From assembly GCA_021613375.1 (NCBI GenBank), contig CM038726.1:9028148-9092147 (forward strand): a stretch of 64,000 nt of DNA, given 5' to 3'. The position numbers and the translations under genes are program-made. Positions within the stretch are counted from its first letter, which is position 1. Each line of letters opens with the position of its first letter. Source of the stretch: Megaleporinus macrocephalus. Its lineage: Eukaryota; Chordata; Actinopteri; Characiformes; Anostomidae. This document shows, in pieces, positions 53,746-64,000 of the stretch. Under the pieces are notes generated by a model. It saw only the letters and a program-made list of their open reading frames with translations. It ran no database searches and was not told the origin of the DNA.

Positions 53746-54242
53746 TGGCGTGATCCTCATTAGCGACCGTTACAAACATCACACTTCCGAGATACATCCA
53801 GCCTACAAAGTGTTTCTAGAAACATCCTGAAATAAAAACCTCTTAAAAGAAGAGACCAGTACAAATAATTTCTTGAAGACTCTTTTTATCAAAACACGAA
53901 AACTTTCTTTAGAAAAATCATTTTATTTGATTTAATAGTCGAATAATCAAAAATATTTTTATTGTATAATCACCTTCTGGGTGTTTGTATGAATGAAAGC
54001 AACATGCTGAAACACTTTACACACAATAATGAATTATTTGTGGGATTATGAACATCTTTATCATGTAATAGATTCTTCAACAAGGTCTTACTTACTAAAC
54101 TAGATTTTAAATTATTGCTATTTGGTGATACTGAAAATATTTTTTGACAGTTCATACTGTAACATACTGCAGTATTATTGCTGTTAACGTCATAGTAACT
54201 GCAGTTATTTTTTATAGTTTTTCTTTGTCATTGCAGCTGCTG

Positions 54243-54641
54243 AGTTATTAATCAGCAGAATCTGTTTCTGATACATATTCAGTGTTAAATTTTAGTGGAT
54301 GTGAGTAATTAAACAGCAGCTTCACTGTAGTTACTACATGAAGGACACGTGACTGGAGCTCCTCCTTCATTTATCAACAGTGAGTTTAACGGAATGCTGG
54401 TAAATCCCTGAGCTCTGATGTCATAATGGACTAAAGGCTGCACTTCATGATGTCATAAAGGTGGAGATATGTGTAAGTTCCATGCGGGCTGGCGTTTCAT
54501 CTCAGTCTGTGTTACGACAGTGAAGAGAACAGCTGCTATGATTAGCTCTGGTGCTACAGAATCCATAACACAGACTGGGAAAGAAAGGAGGAGCAACTGA
54601 GTGAAGACTGCGAGCAGACTGAGAGGAGAAAGAAAGAGAAG
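54243..54641 (+). repeat. Duplicated block A, right copy
   Basis: Direct relative of 4112-4531. It is followed by a (GAA)n run at about 54658-54682. Confidence 0.85.
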
Positions 54642-54984
54642 ATGATGTTAAGAACAAAGAAGAAGAAGAAGAAGAAGAAGAACACAAACCAGCATCCAGT
54701 AAATGTGGAGGACGAGAGAGAGGATCTAGAGTTCGGCTGAGATACTCGAGAGCGCCAAACTTCCAATTCAGTAAAGCGTTAATGAGTATTAAACACACAC
54801 AGCTCAGCTAACATCACTACTGTTATCACTCTTACCAACACTTTCAGACTCACAATAAAGTTCTGAATATTTAGTTGTTCAGCAAAGTGATAGAAATAAA
54901 TATGGAATCAACAGCAGAGAATCAGTGAATATTACACTGTAGATACTGAGAACTTTATAAAAGCTCTTTCAGTTTCGTATCAAT

Positions 54985-55255
54985 TATAATGCAGAGAACT
55001 GCTGACACTATACTTCTATTAAACTGAGAGTTGTTCTACATTGTGATGTTAAAGACTGAAAAAAAGCTCTTTATGAATGAGGGTTTGTATTAAACTACAT
55101 CTGGAGACATTTAAACCATTTAATCTGTTCTCTGACCACAAGAGGGTAGCAGCGTCTAAATGGACTGAACCTGCTTTCATTTATTTCTTCCTCTTAAACT
55201 AAGAGCTTTTATGGCTTTAATGTTTTTCCTCCTTTTCTTTTCTGTTCAGTCACCT
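54985..55255 (-). repeat. Duplicated block C, right copy (inverted)
   Basis: Reverse complement of 8178-8462 with scattered substitutions. Confidence 0.82.
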
Positions 55256-56780
55256 CAAAGTAAAATGTTTGTTACTTTTATAAAGATAACTGCACTGACA
55301 AAAGAATAAAAAATAACTAACACAATTTAAATAAATAATGCAAACAAACATTTAGTCACAAATAAATTCTGGTAACTTCTTTTTCAAACAGAACACGTCT
55401 TAAAACAAGCAGACAATAATGTACTGATGTGCATAAAATAGAACATTAAAGTTTAGATGTTTCAGTAAGGTCTTGGCAGCTAAGCCACCTCAAAGGGCAA
55501 ACGCTAACTATTCATTACAGTTTCATTATAGCTGCCAAGTGTTCATCACACAGACCGAGGGTCTCACAACAATGATGGAGTAAAACTTCTTACAGTCACA
55601 GTTCAGCATTAAACTGCGCAAGATAAGCAACTAGTGTTGTAGTCAAGACCGCTAGATCCAAGTCCCAGTCAAGACCGAGACTTCTAGCAGTTGAGTCAAG
55701 ACTGAGACCAGATTAAGGGTTTTTAGTCGATTGTATATTAATTGCAATTAATTTTATGTTCTATATTTTAAGACATATCACATTTTATAATCTATTCGGT
55801 AAAACATTAAATAATATATCAATAGAAATATATTGTAGTCTTGGTCAAACTTTGCATCGTAACTAGATGCTGTGGTGAAATTGCTTACGGCTTTGTGCTA
55901 TTTAGTCAGGGGTCTTTACAAGTGAAGCTTTAAAACCCAGCAGTTTACCGTGTCACTGTGAGGGTGTATATATGCCCTAATTCTAATAATATTCCCTTTA
56001 AATTATAACTTATTTCAGGAAAGAATAAAGATAAAGTGAAAAATGTAAAATGGTCAAGTGGTCATACCGAGCATCAGCATATCATTAGTACAGTGTAGAG
56101 ACCTCCCCCGGTTCTACAGACCAGTTCTAAAAGAGGTCCAGACTGATACCGGCTAGTTTGTACTGAGGATGCAGGTATATGGACAGTCAGGACGTGTTCC
56201 TGTCAGCATTAGAACAAACTCCTTCCATTAGAAGTTTAATTTTTTGGGAAATGATGGAAACTTGTGGTGGAGTTGAACTTCTGACATGAGCTGTGAGTTA
56301 GAGATGAAACCACTGTTAGAATTGTCCTGCTTCTGGTACTTTACTGGTCTTGATAAAGATATTTCCTTGTTGTAACTAATATTAAATATTAAAATCTAAT
56401 AAAACTGTAATATTAAAAGCACTAGCTAGGTTAGCTGATTAGCTATCACAGTCAGTTCATACTGCACGTACTGTCTTCTCCAAAAACCAGACGTGAAGAT
56501 GCAGTTTTCAGTTTCATATTTAAACTACTTTACTGAGAGTTTATACCTGTAATATAAAAGTGTTTGTTTTTCTTATGAAAATAGACTGACTTCTGTGTAA
56601 ATTAATCTTTATCATGTGTTTTAACATAAAATCCTCCAAATGTCTGTTTGTGAGCAGCTGCTCAAAATGCTTTACTGCTTTTAAATGACTGTGAATTTAT
56701 TATATTATTATATTTATTTAAATAAGTAAATAAGAAAGTGTTTCTTAAACATGTGCTTGCTTTATATATTTTTAATAATT
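55256..56780. other. Non-coding stretch between blocks C and B
   Basis: No gene. 55630-55720 has the GTCAAGACCGAG-type fish repeat. The rest is A/T-rich and does not obviously match 5265-8177. Confidence 0.45.
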
Positions 56781-57303
56781 GATCTTCAGTAAATATGAAA
56801 GGAGGAAAATGTTTCAGCTTTTCTCATCCCTCTCATCTCTCACTTTTCTATCTTCCTGATCCTCCTCTCAGCCATGCGCTGTGAGTCTGATATGTAGTTA
56901 TACGTATGTTTATGTGTTTATGTGTATATACGTCACAGCAGAGGAAAAGCAGCTCAGCTCTGATATGATTCAGAATGTTAGTAGTTATTTAGTGACGCGC
57001 TGTAGTTTCTGTAAATCTACTTTCCTGAATCTGATCTGCAGGTTGTGTATTTGAGCTGCTACACTGTGTGTGTATGTGAGCTTGTCTGCAGTCACAGGAA
57101 AGCTGATGAGCTGAGAGTTGACAGTGTTCTTAACTGTAACAGTTAAAAGCTGCAATATTAGCAGCAATGATTTAAAGATTTGTTTCTCTACATTAAACAC
57201 TTATCACTGCTGCTGCTGTTAGTCCACAAGGTGGCAGCAGAGTTCTAACAGTGTTTCTGCACTGATCTGAGATCTGATGCCAATCTGCTGTTTCATGTTC
57301 AGG
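56781..57303 (-). repeat. Duplicated block B, right copy (inverted)
   Basis: Reverse complement of 4681-5264. The order A, inverted C, inverted B equals the left order A, B, C with the B-C segment flipped. Confidence 0.88.
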
Positions 57304-58060
57304 TCACTGATTTGGTGTTGAGGAATAACAGTGCAGGTGTTGTGGAGCTCTAGACTTCACTGTGTGCAGCTACACTTACAAGAGATCCAAAGCGTCTAAT
57401 GAAAGAGTAGCACACGAGGGAGTTTCATCAATTATAAGTAAGAGTCTTCTAATATTATATAAAGAGAATCTACTATTTAAGACGTCTGTCTGATCAGAGT
57501 GTATAAGTGAGTGTATGTATAGTTACAGTCATAAAGCTGGTGCCTTTGCAAAGATTTTCAATCAGAACTGATAAGGCTGAGTAGTCTGCAGCTGCTGCAC
57601 TGTAGAGGGTCTTTACTCCTGTTTTAAAAAGAGAGAGATTACTGAGATTTTTTGGTCACAGAGAAAGAAAACATGGTAGATTTTGTAATTAATAAAATTA
57701 AAAAATAATGAACCAATCATATTCCACATCAAGCAGCAGCTCAGGTGGAATTCCTTCAAGACCACAGTGTAAACATGTAAATATAACACAAACAAACTGT
57801 ATAACATTTACATTAAATAATCCAGTCGTCAACTGCATTGGGTAGTTTTGTGTCCACACTGTTACCTGAACTGTGGCAGTAATAAACATACTTCAGAGAA
57901 GTCTTTAAACATTACTAAACATTGCGCACATCATGCAGTGAAAACATTAACATCAAATCACCTGCAAATGTTTCACAAATGTAAAGTACTGTTAGAGTTA
58001 AGGGTTAAAATGAACATGCGATGTGGTCTTTAAAACATGTATATTGAAGATTTAACTTGA
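57304..58060. other. Non-coding stretch
   Basis: A/T-rich with chance ORFs on both strands; no motif recognised. Confidence 0.45.
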
Positions 58061-58064
58061 CAGT

Positions 58065-58640
58065 TTTTCCACATTGTATACACACAAAATGTGGAACTAT
58101 GCACACAAATCCAAAAACAAGAAGCTCATGTTTCAACATTCCTCCAAACTACTAAACCCTAAGCACAATTTCATATGTTCTCATTCATATTTCATTCTAA
58201 ATCACAGCTTTGCAAATCACTAAACACAAATTGCATCATTGAGCACATTTTGGTCACTTAAGAAACCCTGACCTTCAAGTCCAAAATGATAATTACAGAA
58301 TAGTCTCTCACAAGTTGCACCTTGTGGAAACTTATTTAGAAGAACGTTACAATCATTTGTCAGAGTATAAAATATGCCTCAAGTGACTGATACAGGTGGT
58401 TAGGTGAGAGCAGCAGGAGCACAGAGGAAGAGTGAGAATAAGAGGAGGCCTAGCAGGCCGCAGAGGACGAGGAGGAGGAAGGCAATCTTTCAAATGAGAT
58501 ACATGCAACCTTAGTTCACCATATAATCAATCATGGCCTAACCATGACTGAAGCTGGGCAAATTAGAGCCGCTTTACAGTAGCCTCGGTTATCCAGGCTG
58601 TTAGAGAAGAGAACAGGTAAGTAACCATTGATTAGTTCTA
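58065..58640 (+). mobile_element. IS630-like transposon fragment (5' part)
   Basis: Begins near GACAGTTTTTCCACATTGTA. The plus strand at 58430-58620 reads GRRGRGGGRQSF followed, over stops, by NHD*SWAN and STVASV-like FTVASVIQAVRERTG, the N-terminal DNA-binding part of the same type of transposase as in 20.4-23.8 kb. The rest is missing. Confidence 0.55.
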
Positions 58641-60350
58641 CAGTAATTATGGTATACTTTATGGTTTCAGTGCTTACAGAAATGTAGACTATAGTGCAAC
58701 ATTTATGTAGCAATCTAGTAAAATAAGTTTCGTATAATGCGTGTATATATACTTTTCTCAGAATAGAAAGACTGCCAGCAAGAGGTGGCAGACACCAGAA
58801 ATTCACTTTCTTTGCATTTTGCAGTAAATACATTTTTGTTACCGCTTTGTATGTGAACTGATTTTCCTCGTCATGTTTCTCATTGTACTTACATAAGTGA
58901 AAATTATAGTTTTGCAACAAATACATACAGTAACAATGGCTTACATTTGTTAAATTGGTTAAACTCGACTCAAAAAACATGGAACAAAAACTTTTATTTT
59001 ATATTATTATTACTTTTTTGGTAACTTATTTTTTTTGGTAATTAATTTGCTTTCTAACTTTGCTAAGTGTTGTACATTAAAAAAACCATACAAAAACTAA
59101 ACTTGCCATGTACATAATACCTCACCAAGATGTCTGACAGACACTTAAAAAATTACTCAGGCAAGCACTGACTGTGAAGATCTACTTTGAAAAGGAGAAA
59201 CAGAAAAAACACAATTAATCACACAAAGTTATGCTATACACTGTCCAAAATAAATTTAGCTTGTATTCTAACAGCCCTGAAAAGCTTGTACCTGACTGAG
59301 GTAGTCAAAGCATCACACACATATACAACTATAACAATAAAACCACTTTGTTTCTATACTTATTATCCATCTTATCAGTGCCAAATATATAATAACATGA
59401 TTATGTCCAAACGTCTTTACAAGTCAACAGTACATCAGTCAGGTACATTACTATTTGTTTTGAAAAACTAACCTATAACAGAACATTTCACATAAAACTC
59501 TTCTGTATTACTTTGTTTACATCACAGTGACTGAACTATTGGAGGCAATTTGTAAAGTCAGTGAAATTCTGACTGTCCATTACTGTGTGATGCACATATT
59601 AGTTTTAGAAGACAGTACACATTACTAAATAATAAAGATTAGTAACTAAATAACAAACCTAGTGGCTAACGACCTTTAAATAATGTTTTGTTCAAGTAAA
59701 AAAGTCTTACTTACTCAGGTTAGCGGTACAGCCGAATCTCCTGTTAAATACAGAGAAACACTCAAAAACAGGAAAAATAAAGCATATGGAATATCTTACG
59801 TCAAGACTAGGCCAGTAAGAGATAAGATAGCCCTGGTAAATGTTATATCATATAATACACGGTACATTAGAGTTTCTAAAACGTGTTCAGGGTCTTACAT
59901 TAGCTTAGCTAGGGAGTGACTCAGGTTAAAGTTTGTGTCAGGTTAAAGCAGCCTGCTAACGTATACTTACCACAGCTACAGGCTATTGACTGTGATTACA
60001 CACCAAACAGACAAACTAAGACTCTTTATGTAGCTATAATTTTAAACAAGTGGTGAGCTTCATACAACTATTATAATAACTTATAGACTACAATAACCTA
60101 TAGACTATAATAATAACCGTCCGAAGCTGAAGTCAGGAGTTAGTCGGTTAGCTAACGCTAGCTGGCTAGCCGCCACTCGGTTGGCTTGTTAGCTTAGCAA
60201 CGAAACTTAAATGGTTTAAGTTAAAACCACTACACACAATGCCCACATCTATCACAATATACCACAGACACCATACGAAACGTAACTTAAGGTAATGTAC
60301 TTCGTGTAAATCGTGTAAAAGCTTGTATCAGAGCTGGAGAAGCCGTTACT
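58641..60350. other. Non-coding stretch, no gene recognised
   Basis: A/T-rich to about 59900. From 60100 CpG and GCTAGC/TTAGC strings rise toward the candidate promoter. ORFs at 58531-58980 (minus) and 59187-59471 (plus) have no motif and atypical composition. Confidence 0.45.
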
Positions 60351-60356
60351 ACTCAC

Positions 60357-60470
60357 CTCAGAAAGCAGAGGCGAAATGAGCGAAACGTTGCGCGCGACCA
60401 ATCCAATTCCTGAACTGATTCTTTTCAGTGAATCAGTCGAACCGATTCACACGGGTATCTGAACTCGTGA
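60357..60470 (-). promoter_or_regulatory. CpG-rich candidate promoter and non-coding first exon (minus)
   Basis: GCGCGCGACCAATCC (CCAAT box, 60390-60404) with a minus-strand exon ending GCTTTCTGAG and a strong donor GTGAGT (plus 60351-60356). It would start a gene read to the left, none of whose coding exons could be recognised. Confidence 0.35.
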
Positions 60471-61174
60471 CACCTTCACAGTTCAGCGTCGAAGTCTCCA
60501 AAATGTTCTTCACGTAACAAAACATTTGTCCGTCGCTCGATCGCCTTCTTGTACATTCACTTTTGAACCTTTTCCAATTTAATACATTCGAAATCTAATG
60601 TGTTCAGGTCTGTGTGTGTGTTACGGAAAGTAACAGATGATCAGAATGTAGACCAATCGCCAAGGAGCTAAGCTTGCAGTTAGGCAGGTGATGCAGACCG
60701 GGACACACCGAAAGGTGGATTCAACGTCAACACAAGAAGAAAAAAGGAAAATTCGCATTTTTATTTTTTTAGTCTTGTTTTATAGTTTATAATTGAAATG
60801 AGTGGATTTTAACTGTAATTTTGTTTACTTTCTTCAAAATGAGGGACAATGGAAATGGAAATTTGAATTCACACCATTTAATTTCAACAAAGTTCAAAAC
60901 ATTGACATTTTTCCCAACACTTTTTTCAATTTGAGGAATGAAAAGAAAAATGTTTATTCTTACTAACATTTGCTAAAATATTTTTTGGGAAAATGCAGAA
61001 AATAAATTGCTTAAGATTTAAAGGTATTTAAAGGTACTGTATTTATAACCATTTACTGTAATAACTTTCTGTGAGGGAGCTTTTAGAGGTAGACCTCTGG
61101 TTCCATTTTAAATATGATGTTAAACATCGTATTAGTACATAACAAATTTACATTTCAGAAACTACCATACGTAC
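60471..61174. other. A/T-rich non-coding stretch
   Basis: No coding potential seen. It would hold the 3' part or further introns of the minus-strand gene at 61.2-63.2 kb. Confidence 0.4.
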
Positions 61175-61375
61175 TTCCATAATTTCATGACCCCTTTTGG
61201 TTATCGATAGGTCTACTGGCAGCTTGGAGAATATTTGTTCTGTATCTCCAGACCAGAGCCCAGAGGGGACGCTCAGCTCCTCCAGATCTTCTGTCAGAAG
61301 AACTAAACTGCCATTATCTGAGGTAGCCACTCCCACAAGCTTTATGAGGCTTCTTTCCGGCTCAACTGTAGTCTC
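61175..61375 (-). CDS. Internal exon of an unidentified minus-strand gene
   Basis: A 201-nt exon (67 codons, phase 0-0) between acceptor GTGCTGCAG and donor GTACGT on the minus strand. It encodes ETTVEPERSLIKLVGVATSD, a balanced globular sequence, ending SITKRGHEIME. Codon use and clean splice sites make it look like a real coding exon. The LVGVATSDNGSLVLLTED-type strand pattern could be part of an OB-like or similar beta barrel, but I do not recognise the protein. It probably belongs with the exon at 63017-63169. Confidence 0.6.
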
Positions 61376-61435
61376 CTGCAGCACAATAGGCAAAAACAGC
61401 TGTGTACTGGACACTCATATGTATACAGTTAACTC

Positions 61436-62095
61436 CATGATCACTACCATCCACAGCTACCTTCCCCCATCCACAGTTACCTTCCCCATCCACAGCTAAC
61501 TTCCCCTATTCAGAGCTAACTTCCCGATCCACAGCTACCTTCCGCATCCACAGCTACTTCCACAGTTACCTTCCCCTATCCACAGCTACATTCCCCTATC
61601 CACAGCTACTTTCCCCATCCACAGCTACCTCCCCTTATACACAACTACATTCCCCCATTCACAGCTACCTCCACAGTTACCTTCCCCTATCCACAGCTAC
61701 ATTTCCCCATCCACAGCTACCTCCACAGTCAGCTACCTCCACAGTCAGCTTCCTCCATCCACAGCTTCCTCCCCATCCACAGCTACTTCCACAGTTAGCT
61801 TACTCCATCCACAGCTACCTTCCTTCAGCCACAGCTACCTTCCTCCATAGCGACCTTCCTCTATCCACAGCTACCTTCTCCCATCCACAGTTACCTCCAC
61901 ACCTACCTCCACAGAAACCACAGCTACCTCCACAGCTACCCCCTACCATCCACAGCTACTTCCCTCCATCCACAGCTACCTTCCCCGTCCACAGCTACAT
62001 TCTCCCGTCCACAGCTACATCCACAGCTACCTTGCCCCATCTACAGCTATCTCCACAGCTATCTTCCCCCATCTACAGCTACCTTCTCTCATATC
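61436..62095. repeat. CCACAGCTACCTTCC-type minisatellite
   Basis: About 660 bp of imperfect repeats of CATCCACAGCTACCTTCCCC and shorter CCACAGCTACCT units. It lies in the intron between the two minus-strand exons. Confidence 0.95.
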
Positions 62096-63016
62096 GCCCT
62101 TTATTCATCCACTTGATTTACATCATCTAACTGCTAACTGCTCACAGTTAACACAGCTTATCATGAAACACTTCATATGAAGAGGGTGTGCAGTGATATG
62201 GAACATTATAAAAATCTCACGAAAACATGTTATGTTAATCTTATTATTGAGGTTAGTTAAACTACATTTATCTTTTTATATGGTAAGCAATTATTTCCAG
62301 TGATATTGGTCATGTGAAGTGTACAAAAATAGGTTGCTTGCAAATGATGCCATGTCACTGTGTTACTATGGTGTGAACTGCAAATGGAGGCTGGGAAGTG
62401 ATTTTCCACATAAGGGGCTCCGTCACAAACTCTTCAAATGTCTGTGGTTTACATCATTTAGGATTACTGAAATCGGTTTACTGAGAAACTACAAGCTTTT
62501 GTTGAGTAACAAAAGCTGTTCATGAGGAGAAAAAGGCAAGAAACTGAATGAAAGCAGCGAAGTTGTTCAAACCCCAGTCTGTAATCATGTTCCTGTTCCA
62601 GGTTCTTGTAGCTGTAGTTTTAAATTTCTCACCAGTGACCAGTCACATCACTCACAGACTAACTGTTCACTCTACAATACTCAGTCCTACTGACCACACG
62701 AGGGTAAAGCAGCTCATTCACCAGTTTTCATGTTCCACCTTAAACAGAGCAGCAGGAACCAGAACGTACCTGCGTAAAGTAAAGTAAGTAAACAGCGTAG
62801 CATTAATGACGAAAGGGGCGGAGTTGAGTGCATGTTGCTGGTTAATCCACAGGACAGTAAAAGAAAACCAAACCACAGACGTTGTGGAGCTCCTCAGTAT
62901 TGAGGTCCACCAACTGTTAACGTCTCATCCATTCTATTTTTCACTGACTGCCCTGCGTCATCAGAATCTGGTTAGGCAGGTATTGATGGAGATGGAGATA
63001 AGTTCACAATACTCAC
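62096..63016. other. Intron of the minus-strand gene, no exon recognised
   Basis: Plus-strand frames at 62548-62787 and 62806-63045 have no supporting splice sites or motifs; the latter overlaps the real-looking minus exon. Confidence 0.4.
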
Positions 63017-63169
63017 AGAAATATTTGTGTAGGCAGTTGAATTGAATCTTTTAATGTAGCCTTCACTCTTTCCTACTTTCAAATGGGTGTTGACAACGGT
63101 CTGTCCTGTCTGTAGTATATCTGTGGCTGCCTCCCTCCAAAATGACACTGCTGCTGCCACACCGTCTTT
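63017..63169 (-). CDS. OB-fold-like exon of an unidentified minus-strand gene
   Basis: A 153-nt exon (51 codons, phase 0-0): acceptor ATGCTCGAG (weak pyrimidine tract) and strong donor GTGAGT on the minus strand. The sequence KDGVAAAVSFWREAA, then VVNTHLKVG and IKRFNSTAYTNIS, follows the pattern of the middle strands of OB folds in RPA-like single-strand DNA-binding proteins (a D-G-x-x-x-V-x-x-W turn, then a second strand and an N-S-T loop). The identification is by pattern only. Same phase and strand as 61175-61375, so one gene is likely, with its 5' exons beyond the window. Confidence 0.55.
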
Positions 63170-64000
63170 CTCGAGCATAAGGTCAACAATTAACAATTAA
63201 TGAAATTTTAATGAATTTAATTCCACATTTAAAATAAATACACAAATATAGGCCCTTATTTTAGTAGTTGTTTTACATTTATTGTGTATTGAGTGCAGCT
63301 GTTTGTAAATATATTTGAATAATGTTTTCTGCGTTTTGCTAATGAAATCTAAGTTCTAATGAATTCTAATTAAAATGTATTAAATATATAAGTGTTGTTA
63401 ATTACTGTTTATAGCGAAGTTAAAGATGGTTAGCTTCATTTTATGTTCAATTAGATTCCATTGTGTTCCTTTGTTTCCTGTTGTTTAATTATGCAGAAAT
63501 TTAGAACACATTGGTGGAATTCCCCTTAAACGTGAAGCTTTTATTTTATTAGTGATGTAGTATTTGCTTGTTAAGTTCTAGGCTTAAAATGAGGATCTAA
63601 ATTCAGTGCTGATTTTTTTTTATTTGCTATTTGGAATACTAATATTGACATATAGTTTATAGAAAGACAGTTAAACTTTAAATTAAAAAGTACTAGCATA
63701 GCTGCACTGTTCTGCTTAAAGCTAGTTTGCGACAGTGATGCCAAAGTGAGCTGTTTGGATGCTTGGCTGACGACTCACACCCAGAGGGTTTGTGATTGGC
63801 TTGTCCATGACTAAGCAAAACACACTTCACTTCACTTAGACCACTTCACTTATTAGCGACAGTGCTAATGAAAATTCCTGTCAGAAATGTTCTGGTTAGC
63901 ATAGTGGCTAATAAGAAAAAGATTTGGATGGATTTGAAAAACTAACAATCATCAAAATATTCCACGAGAAGTTTTTCATTTATAACACATATAAACATCA
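63170..64000. other. Non-coding right end
   Basis: A/T-rich sequence with no exon or repeat recognised. It is presumed intron of the minus-strand gene. Confidence 0.45.

Noticed and set aside
53461..53760. 99-codon minus-strand frame as an intact gene
   Set aside because: Its start lies at or upstream of a TATA-like element and its end precedes a strong donor, so it is more likely part 5' UTR and chance frame.
58531..58980. 149-codon minus-strand frame
   Set aside because: Lies opposite an IS630-like transposase fragment and A/T-rich DNA; Tyr/Ile/Leu-rich with no motif.

Overview
The window looks like nuclear DNA of a teleost fish, probably an ostariophysan (characiform or catfish type). 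Support: A+T-rich sequence, short exons with GT-AG introns, many CA, CT, AT and GACA microsatellites, and typical fish transposons (L1, L2, a second CR1/L2/Rex1-type LINE, Tc1/mariner, IS630-like, hAT, piggyBac-like, chromovirus-type Gypsy). No prokaryotic gene organisation is present. The species assignment rests on recognition of repeat families and was not tested by a search.

Layout. 1-2.1 kb is a decayed L1-type LINE ending in an (AT)n tract. 2.2-9 kb is mostly non-coding and holds short duplicated blocks whose relatives lie at 54.2-57.3 kb. 9.1-35.4 kb carries the main gene on the plus strand. I reconstructed 13 coding exons with compatible phases: a start exon without signal peptide, one V-set immunoglobulin exon, a run of micro-exons (8, 16, 8, 16 and 17 nt), coiled-coil exons, and a last exon encoding a GIMAP/AIG1-type GTPase followed by a coiled-coil tail. 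The tail is one frame out because of an indel in a GA-rich stretch. Its introns hold two nested LINEs, a 3.4-kb inverted pair of IS630-like elements, a hAT fragment and several minisatellites. The 8+16-nt exon pair has been duplicated in tandem with about 1.5-2.2 kb of flanking intron, adding exactly 24 nt (8 codons).

35.5-44.2 kb is a graveyard of mobile elements: Tc1, a Gypsy remnant with a 3' LTR, MITE-like repeats and an L1 3' fragment enclosed by 19-bp inverted repeats. 44.58-46.43 kb is a compact plus-strand gene for a secreted 93-residue precursor with a signal peptide, an acidic propiece, a strongly cationic two-cysteine core and an acidic tail. It is a candidate host-defence peptide. 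46.6-52.3 kb holds an LTR-like repeat, two TTAA-flanked piggyBac-type elements and a Tc1 remnant. 53-54 kb has a candidate minus-strand promoter and first exon. 54.2-57.3 kb is a rearranged relative of 4.1-8.5 kb. 58-60.4 kb has an IS630-like fragment and a CpG-rich candidate promoter. 61.17-63.17 kb has two phase-0 minus-strand exons of an unidentified gene, one resembling an OB fold, separated by a (CCACAGCTACC)-type minisatellite.

The two best supported genes, the Ig/coiled-coil/GIMAP gene and the cationic peptide gene, both look immune-related, but nothing in the sequence shows that they work together. All gene models are read by eye from splice sites and frames. No transcript or homology search was available.
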